A stretch of DNA of 19,392 nt from Anaerolineae bacterium (lineage in GTDB: Bacteria; Chloroflexota; Anaerolineae; B4-G1; SLSP01), in NCBI GenBank assembly GCA_016934645.1, contig JAFGSL010000261.1:1-19392 (forward strand), written 5' to 3'. The position numbers and the translations under genes are program-made. Each line of letters begins with the position of its first letter. The stretch's first letter is position 1. The notes under the pieces were generated by a model. The model made no database searches. It was given only the letters and a program-made list of their open reading frames with translations, and was not told the DNA's origin. This document shows positions 15,343 to 19,392 of this stretch, one piece after another.

Positions 15343-15907
15343 TTAACCGCGGAGCATACCACCCAACACACCCACCCCGGCCATACCGATGCCGAAAATC
15401 ATCCCAATGACGAGGCTGACGACGAAAGCCACCACCCAGCCGATCGCAACCGTGGCGAGGGTCTTGCCGGTATCCAGGTCCAGACCCTCTTGAATCGCCA
15501 AAAAAGCCGGTGTATAGCGACAACAACCAGCCCGCCAGAGAAAGAATTAGCCCAAGACATGGGATAAACGAAAGCAGCCCTAAGACCTGCGGTGCTTGCG
15601 CAAACCCAATCACACGCAGCATTTCGCCCATAGTGGCTTCACCTTTGAAAAGCGACGTCCCCACAAAGTAGGTGACGGCGGACCAGACCAACCAACCGAT
15701 GAAGGCTGAAAGTATCGCCACCAGAAAAGCCACGATAAATCCTCTTCCTTCACCCGCGACGACTCTCCCCAACCCGCTGCCGATTGCCGATGCAATCGCG
15801 ACAATGGTGACCACGATCGCAGCCTGTGAAGTCGCCATCTCATCGGCTTCAACCTCAGCATAAACGCTTTTGTCCAACTTAACCACACGCAGAATTCTGT
15901 CTAACAT
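15343..15907 (-). pseudogene. Yip1-domain membrane protein with homopolymer frameshift
   Basis: From the ATG at 15907 (AAGGAG seven bases upstream) the frame encodes an N-terminal helix and four or so membrane segments of a Yip1-type protein. After LLSLYTGFFG the frame turns into Gly/Arg-rich nonsense that runs through the downstream terminator to 15287. Removing one base from the run of six A at 15500-15505 restores a natural ending: FLAIQEGLDLDTGKTLATVA, then two more hydrophobic stretches and a stop at 15343-15345, giving 187 residues. The restored stop lies just before the terminator. So the sequence carries either a real one-base insertion, a sequencing error or a slippage site. Yip1 proteins are small membrane proteins of poorly known function in bacteria. 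Confidence 0.75.
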
Positions 15908-16139
15908 TGCTTTCTCCTTTCAAATATGTTGTAAGAATAAACTATTGGCTGTCTCTTATAGATCAGGCCCATATATCTATACGCAATATCTGGAAAATGG
16001 TATCATGAAATTACTGACATGAACATAACAAACTGAAGTTATTCCGATGCTTTGTAGACGTAGAAAGTTTAGCAAAATACATTCGGGTCAGTCGTTCACG
16101 GGCAAACTTGCTGCCATCGACAAAACCCCAAATGCGGCA
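15908..16139. other. Intergenic sequence upstream of the Yip1-type gene
   Basis: This AT-richer stretch must contain the Yip1-type gene's promoter, but no -35/-10 pair is convincing. A plus-strand frame of 81 codons starting at 16047 has no ribosome binding site and no recognisable product. Nothing else is seen. Confidence 0.3.
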
Positions 16140-16620
16140 CAGTTATCCATATTTTACAGTGGAATTCCAGGCAGAAAAACACGGAAAGTTTTCCACATAC
16201 CTCACATCCGCTACTATAGGGGGTATGATGCTAAGAGACCCCAACATCTAGGAATAAACGGGGGTACTCACTTACTTAAAGACCCCCTCTGATGTGCAAA
16301 ACTGTGGATAACTATAGGGGTTTCAGTGGAAAACTATACGTTTTAGGGGAAAACTTCTTGCTTTTGCCGATGAAAAATCCTCTCTTGCTGTGGTCACAAC
16401 TAGCAAACAACAGAGCAGTACATCCCCCGCGGTTCACGTGTTAAAGAAAGATTCCCCAGTTTATCCCCATCCTTGAGAACACATCAATAGAACATCTAGT
16501 AAATAGCATCAAACTGAACGCGATATATAGGGCCACCCAACACTTATCCCCACAATCCCCGTCCCTACTATGACCACTACAAGTTATATTCTATTTATCT
16601 CAATATTAAAATAATGAAAG
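16140..16620. other. DnaA-box cluster, candidate replication origin
   Basis: This part of the gap between the Yip1-type gene and the uracil-DNA glycosylase holds several 9-mers like the DnaA box TTATCCACA. One perfect copy is at 16303-16311 (minus). Copies with one mismatch are TTATCCATA (16143-16151), TTTTCCACA (16189-16197), TTATCCCCA (16461-16469) and TTATCCCCA (16544-16552). TTTTCCACT (16325-16333, minus) has two mismatches. An AT-rich stretch at 16578-16620 could be the unwinding element. Clustering in non-coding DNA is typical of oriC. Weak points are the absence of dnaA or dnaN nearby and the lack of a change in gene direction across the site. Confidence 0.5.
16214..16321. repeat. CTATAGGGG repeats and GGGGGT/ACCCC stem pairs in the intergenic region
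   Basis: ACTATAGGGG-type words occur at 16213-16223 and 16311-16320, with a weaker ATATAGGG near 16523. Two inverted pairs follow the same plan: GGGGT (16220-16224) with ACCCC (16238-16242), and GGGGGT (16260-16265) with ACCCCC (16282-16287). They lie between DnaA-box-like sequences and may be part of an origin's architecture. Confidence 0.45.
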
Positions 16621-17223
16621 TTGTTCTACTTCTGGCGGCGGAGTAAAATCTTCAGGTGTAAGTTTTCCATCTAATAAAGCCCGTAGGCGGTCAAAGTCAG
16701 CCTCGACGGTACTACGTAGACTCGGTTGGTGCAAGGCTGCTGCTGGGTGGTACATAGGGAAGTAAACACGCTCGTTGACTTTGCGTGGTTGTCCGTGGAC
16801 GATAGAGATCTTCTCGTCAGGGAACGCGCGATTCATAGAGTGTCGTCCGAGGGTGACGATGACTTGCGGGCTGATAATTTCAATCTGCTGATCCAGGAAG
16901 GGGGTGCACACATTGACCTCTTCGATGAGCGGGTCGCGATTTCCTGGGGGACGACATTTAATCACGTTGGTGATATAGACCGTCCCGCGATCGATGCCAG
17001 CCTTTTGTAACAACTCGTTCAGGAATCTGCCCGCCGCGCCAACAAACGGAATTCCCTGTTGATCTTCGTGGAATCCTGGTGCTTCACCGATAAACATCAA
17101 CGTGGCATTCACTGGGCCATCGCCGGGGACCGCATGTGTGCGCCCAACGTAGAGTGGGCATTGTGTGCACGATCGCACCTGCGCGTGGATATCCTGCAAA
17201 GCCTGCTCACGGTTATTGACCAT
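16606..17223 (-). CDS. Family 4 uracil-DNA glycosylase (Fe-S type)
   Basis: The 205-residue enzyme removes uracil from DNA at the start of base excision repair. Family 4 hallmarks are GEAPG (46-50), the QGIPFVGAAGRFL stretch (56-68), TNVIKCRPPGNRDP (85-98) and the HPAAAL motif starting at His159. Cys19, Cys22, Cys90 and Cys106 are placed to hold the 4Fe-4S cluster. The protein ends in EQLSLF, an exact match to the bacterial beta-clamp-binding consensus QL(S/D)LF, so it probably rides on the replication clamp. The ATG at 17223 is chosen over one 24 bases upstream because AGGAGG lies six bases before it. The gene stands alone between the candidate origin and the tsaE-tsaB-rimI unit. Confidence 0.94.
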   Translation of the reverse strand: MVNNREQALQDIHAQVRSCTQCPLYVGRTHAVPGDGPVNATLMFIGEAPGFHEDQQGIPFVGAAGRFLNELLQKAGIDRGTVYITNVIKCRPPGNRDPLIEEVNVCTPFLDQQIEIISPQVIVTLGRHSMNRAFPDEKISIVHGQPRKVNERVYFPMYHPAAALHQPSLRSTVEADFDRLRALLDGKLTPEDFTPPPEVEQLSLF

Positions 17224-17242
17224 AGCTGTCCTCCTGAAAATA

Positions 17243-17277
17243 GTCAAAAGTTCAAAGTCTCAAGTCGAAAGTCTTGA
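17243..17277. repeat. Tandem heptanucleotide array before the UDG gene
   Basis: Five consecutive 7-base units share the pattern GTCnnAA: GTCAAAA, GTTCAAA, GTCTCAA, GTCGAAA and GTCTTGA. The array ends ten bases before the Shine-Dalgarno of the glycosylase gene, so it lies in its 5' leader. It has the same period as the arrays at 2740-2800 but a different unit. Confidence 0.75.
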
Positions 17278-17368
17278 GAACACTCTACTGATCCAGTCAT
17301 ATTTTGCTAAACGTTTATACGCCTGTTAGGTACCGGAATGGCTTTAGTTTTTATGACCGGATCGGTAG

Positions 17369-18001
17369 TTATGCTATGTTTGCTGGTTGAGGTTGGAACC
17401 GGTGCTCCAGCAGGACGCGACGTTGTCGTAAGTTGTCGTAATATGCGCGCCCTGCAATGTTGGCACGCATATAGTAAGCATCTTCCCCGTCTACGTAATA
17501 GCCCCGCAATTGTGAGACGACGACAAAGTTATACTTGGCGTAGAGATTTTGCGCCACGGCGTTTGAGACGCGGACTTCTAAGGCGACCGTTTGCGCGCCG
17601 TTATGGATAGCTTGATCCAGCGCGGTATGCAGTAACAATTCTCCCAGGCCCCAACCACGCCATTCTGGACGCAGTGCCAGTGTACTGATATGTCCCCGCT
17701 CCATTTCAACGCGCATACCCACGAAACCTACAATCTGTGAGGTCAGTGCGGCACGGCGTTCCGCCCACGAGTATGTTCGACGGGATGGTGCACGGCTATC
17801 TTGCGCACGGCTATCTTGCCGCAACATCTCAGGGGTTAATTGTAGGACAAAGTAATGCGCATTTGGGTTGAAATACAATTCTTGTACGTAGGCCGATTCT
17901 GGCCAAGGATCGTGAAACACCAACCGGTCAATGCCGATAACCGTGGGAATGTCTTTGGCTTCCAGCCGCCGGATGTTGAAGGGCAGGCGCGTTTCGTTCA
18001 T
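17369..18001 (-). CDS. rimI: RimI-like GNAT N-acetyltransferase
   Basis: The 210-residue protein has the GNAT fold with the acetyl-CoA motif RPEWRGWGLGELLL (about 126-139) and the EVRVSNAVAQNLYAKYNF stretch that RimI proteins share. RimI acetylates the N terminus of ribosomal protein S18 in E. coli, and homologues may have other targets. It is longer than E. coli RimI (148 residues) because of a Ser/Arg/Asp-rich insert around residues 62-85 and a C-terminal tail. Part of that insert comes from a perfect 15-bp tandem duplication (17790-17819). Its ATG overlaps the TGA of tsaB as ATGA, the common tsaE-tsaB-rimI arrangement. Confidence 0.88.
   Translation of the reverse strand: MNETRLPFNIRRLEAKDIPTVIGIDRLVFHDPWPESAYVQELYFNPNAHYFVLQLTPEMLRQDSRAQDSRAPSRRTYSWAERRAALTSQIVGFVGMRVEMERGHISTLALRPEWRGWGLGELLLHTALDQAIHNGAQTVALEVRVSNAVAQNLYAKYNFVVVSQLRGYYVDGEDAYYMRANIAGRAYYDNLRQRRVLLEHRFQPQPANIA
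17790..17819. repeat. 15-bp perfect tandem duplication in rimI
   Basis: GCACGGCTATCTTGC occurs twice head to tail (17790-17804 and 17805-17819). It preserves frame and adds one QDSRA-type repeat to a hydrophilic loop of RimI. The absence of any mismatch suggests a recent duplication. Confidence 0.85.
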
Positions 18002-18645
18002 CGTGCGTACAGAGGCTGGAGCGTTGCTGGATCATCGGTTTGCCCGGCGCGTAGACGTGTCCAGGCCAAATCAGCCAGGAACCCGGCCCGGCGGAGATGC
18101 CGCGCCGGCGCGGGTATGGTAAAAGCCGCATCCGTGGCCGCACTTGCGGGCAAATTTGCCGTCTCGATCTCTCCCACGAGCAGCGCCGGTTCGTTGATCT
18201 GGGTGAAAAATTCTGCCCACGTCGCTATTAAAACCTTGGTTTCCGCGTGCCAACCGCCGTCGTTCCAGCGATAGCGAGCGAATCCGGCGCGCTTCCGTCC
18301 GGCAGCAAAAACGGCATACAGCGGACGGTCATCGGCGGGCTGCGCCGCGACAAGAATATCCAGTGTGGGAACACCAATGAGCGGGAGTTGCTGGGCAACC
18401 GCCATCCCCTTTGCCAGGGCTACCCCGATGCGCACGCCGGTATACGAACCCGGGCCGATGCAGACCGCCACAGCAGTCAAATCGGCGGATGTGATTTCAG
18501 ACGCTTCGAGGCTTTGCACGATGCGCGCCGCGAGTGTTACCGTGTGCCGATTGGCGGCTTCCCAGGTACATTCGCTGTGCAGCATCTGTCCGTCGTGCAG
18601 GGCGATGCTGGCGCGTGCGGTGGCGGTATCGATAGCGAGCAACAT
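17998..18645 (-). CDS. tsaB: tRNA t6A biosynthesis protein TsaB
   Basis: The protein of 215 residues is an ASKHA-fold partner of TsaD. It starts with the family sequence MLLAIDTATARASIAL and has VCIGPGSYTGVRIGVALAKGM at about 61-81, the TsaB signature. The TsaB-TsaD-TsaE complex transfers threonylcarbamoyl to A37 of tRNAs that read ANN codons. The ATG at 18645 gives the usual N terminus, although AAGGAG is 14 bases away. An in-frame ATG at 18687 would add 14 residues but has no ribosome binding site. The stop overlaps the rimI start. TsaD is not in the window. Confidence 0.93.
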   Translation of the reverse strand: MLLAIDTATARASIALHDGQMLHSECTWEAANRHTVTLAARIVQSLEASEITSADLTAVAVCIGPGSYTGVRIGVALAKGMAVAQQLPLIGVPTLDILVAAQPADDRPLYAVFAAGRKRAGFARYRWNDGGWHAETKVLIATWAEFFTQINEPALLVGEIETANLPASAATDAAFTIPAPARHLRRAGFLADLAWTRLRAGQTDDPATLQPLYAR

Positions 18646-18699
18646 GAGTGTGTTACAATCTCCTTCTGGGATAGCGTCGGCAGTCAATGGCGGTTAACA

Positions 18700-19203
18700 T
18701 CAGTATCCCGCAAGCTCCTTGCGTAGCCTATCTTGGATGGCATGGTGGTGGTCACCGTTGGCGCGGAAGGTCAGCGATCGCCGGTGCTCATCCAGCACGC
18801 GCAACGTTACCCATAACGCCTCTTCAGGGAACAAGTCTGTAGCGCGCTCTGCCCATTCCACCACACACACGGACCTTGGATCGCCCAACAATTCCTCCAG
18901 ACCTAAATCTTGGGCTTCTGTGAGTGATGCGATGCGGTACAGGTCGATGTGATAGAAAAAGTCGTTGTCCTGATTACGGGTGTGACGGCGGATGAGGATA
19001 AACGTAGGGCTAATCAGTGCCATCGTTGCGCCCCACCCGATGCCAATGCCCTGCGCCAACACAGTTTTCCCTGTCCCCAGATCCCCTTCTAGCGCGATAA
19101 CGTCTCCGCCGTCAAGCAACATCCCCAAACGTGCGCCTACGCGGCGCGTTTGCTCCGGACTGCGGCTGATGAATTCAATGGCGTCTGGACTCAGGATTGG
19201 CAT
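18700..19203 (-). CDS. tsaE: tRNA t6A biosynthesis ATPase TsaE
   Basis: The 167-residue P-loop ATPase has Walker A EGDLGTGKT (39-47), ISPTF (64-68) for switch I, HIDLYR (85-90) and VVEWAER (114-120), all canonical for TsaE. It regulates and resets the TsaBD complex in t6A synthesis. It is the first gene of tsaE-tsaB-rimI; the next start follows its stop closely. The ribosome binding site before the ATG is poor (GGTGCAG about ten bases away). A near-consensus -10 lies about 90 bases upstream. Confidence 0.95.
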   Translation of the reverse strand: MPILSPDAIEFISRSPEQTRRVGARLGMLLDGGDVIALEGDLGTGKTVLAQGIGIGWGATMALISPTFILIRRHTRNQDNDFFYHIDLYRIASLTEAQDLGLEELLGDPRSVCVVEWAERATDLFPEEALWVTLRVLDEHRRSLTFRANGDHHHAIQDRLRKELAGY

Positions 19204-19230
19204 AAAAAATCTGCACCATTTATCTGTTGT

Positions 19231-19288
19231 AAGCGTTCAGCGATTAAGTGACGGCATCTTAAGCCTCTCATCTGATAGCTGAACGCTT
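19231..19288 (-). repeat. 11-bp inverted repeat in the tsaE leader
   Basis: AAGCGTTCAGC (19231-19241) and GCTGAACGCTT (19278-19288) are perfect complements separated by 36 bases. They occupy most of the untranslated leader from the predicted start near 19285. They could fold the 5' UTR or bind a regulator. The words resemble heptamer filler repeats (GATAGCT, GAACGCT), so a repeat origin is also possible. Confidence 0.5.
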
Positions 19289-19291
19289 CTC

Positions 19292-19297
19292 ATTATA
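19292..19297 (-). promoter_or_regulatory. Likely -10 element of tsaE-tsaB-rimI
   Basis: The minus strand reads TATAAT here, a perfect -10 element. At 17 bases upstream only GCGGAA is found, a poor -35, so the promoter may depend on an activator or other contacts. No gene is seen from here to the window end. Confidence 0.5.
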
Positions 19298-19392
19298 CTA
19301 CAAAGATCTTTACTTTCCGCTAAGTGTTCTGGTAACTGAATAGAAAAGAGCTCAAATCTATGGTAGAGTTGTTTTGCACACAATGTACACCA

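Noticed and set aside
16047..16292. 81-codon plus-strand ORF in the DnaA-box region
   Set aside because: No ribosome binding site, no recognisable sequence, and it overlaps the repeats and DnaA-box-like sites of the intergenic region.

Overview
The window is a compact, nearly unidirectional piece of bacterial chromosome. Almost every confident gene is on the minus strand; the exception is a lipoprotein-type gene at the left edge. Gene content and style suggest the Chloroflexota, perhaps Anaerolineae: a Thr/Pro-rich lipoprotein linker, a GT39-like membrane enzyme with a C-terminal beta-rich domain, sufCBD as a closed unit, tsaE-tsaB-rimI, and heptanucleotide filler repeats. This assignment is inference from style; no rRNA or tRNA is present to anchor it. 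No mobile element or CRISPR array was seen.

Layout from left to right. 1-519 is non-coding or micro-coding DNA with a strong promoter, two intrinsic terminators and several hairpins around a tiny ORF with a good ribosome binding site. 520-1380 (+) is a NAGPA-type phosphodiester glycosidase, convergent with the next unit. 8439 down to 1358 (-) is a seven-gene cluster: dnaX, ybaB/ebfC, recR, a PH-domain membrane protein, a Cof-type HAD phosphatase, a YrdC/Sua5-family protein and a GT-C glycosyltransferase. Several junctions overlap by 4 bases, which suggests translational coupling. 8440-8903 is intergenic and holds the terminator for the unit upstream of it. 9947 down to 8904 is rlmN. 15165 down to 10053 is sufC-sufB-sufD followed by an unusual fusion of a MobA/MocA-like nucleotidyltransferase to a HAD-IIA phosphatase. 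The suf promoter and a dyad at its start site are visible. 15907 down to 15343 is a Yip1-type membrane protein whose frame is broken at a homopolymer, with a perfect terminator after it. 15908-16605 is a 0.7-kb AT-richer gap with clustered DnaA-box-like sequences, the best candidate here for a replication origin. 17223 down to 16606 is a family 4 uracil-DNA glycosylase ending in a sliding-clamp-binding peptide. 19203 down to 17369 is tsaE-tsaB-rimI with its own promoter.

Functional themes: DNA replication and repair (DnaX, RecR, EbfC, UDG, possible oriC), Fe-S cluster assembly (SufCBD, which could supply RlmN and the Fe-S UDG), and tRNA/rRNA modification (TsaE, TsaB, a YrdC-family protein, RlmN). 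The most notable points are the DnaA-box cluster, a YrdC protein lacking its usual nucleotide-binding SxN motif, the MobA-HAD fusion, and tandem heptamer repeats, two of which lie inside a coding region.
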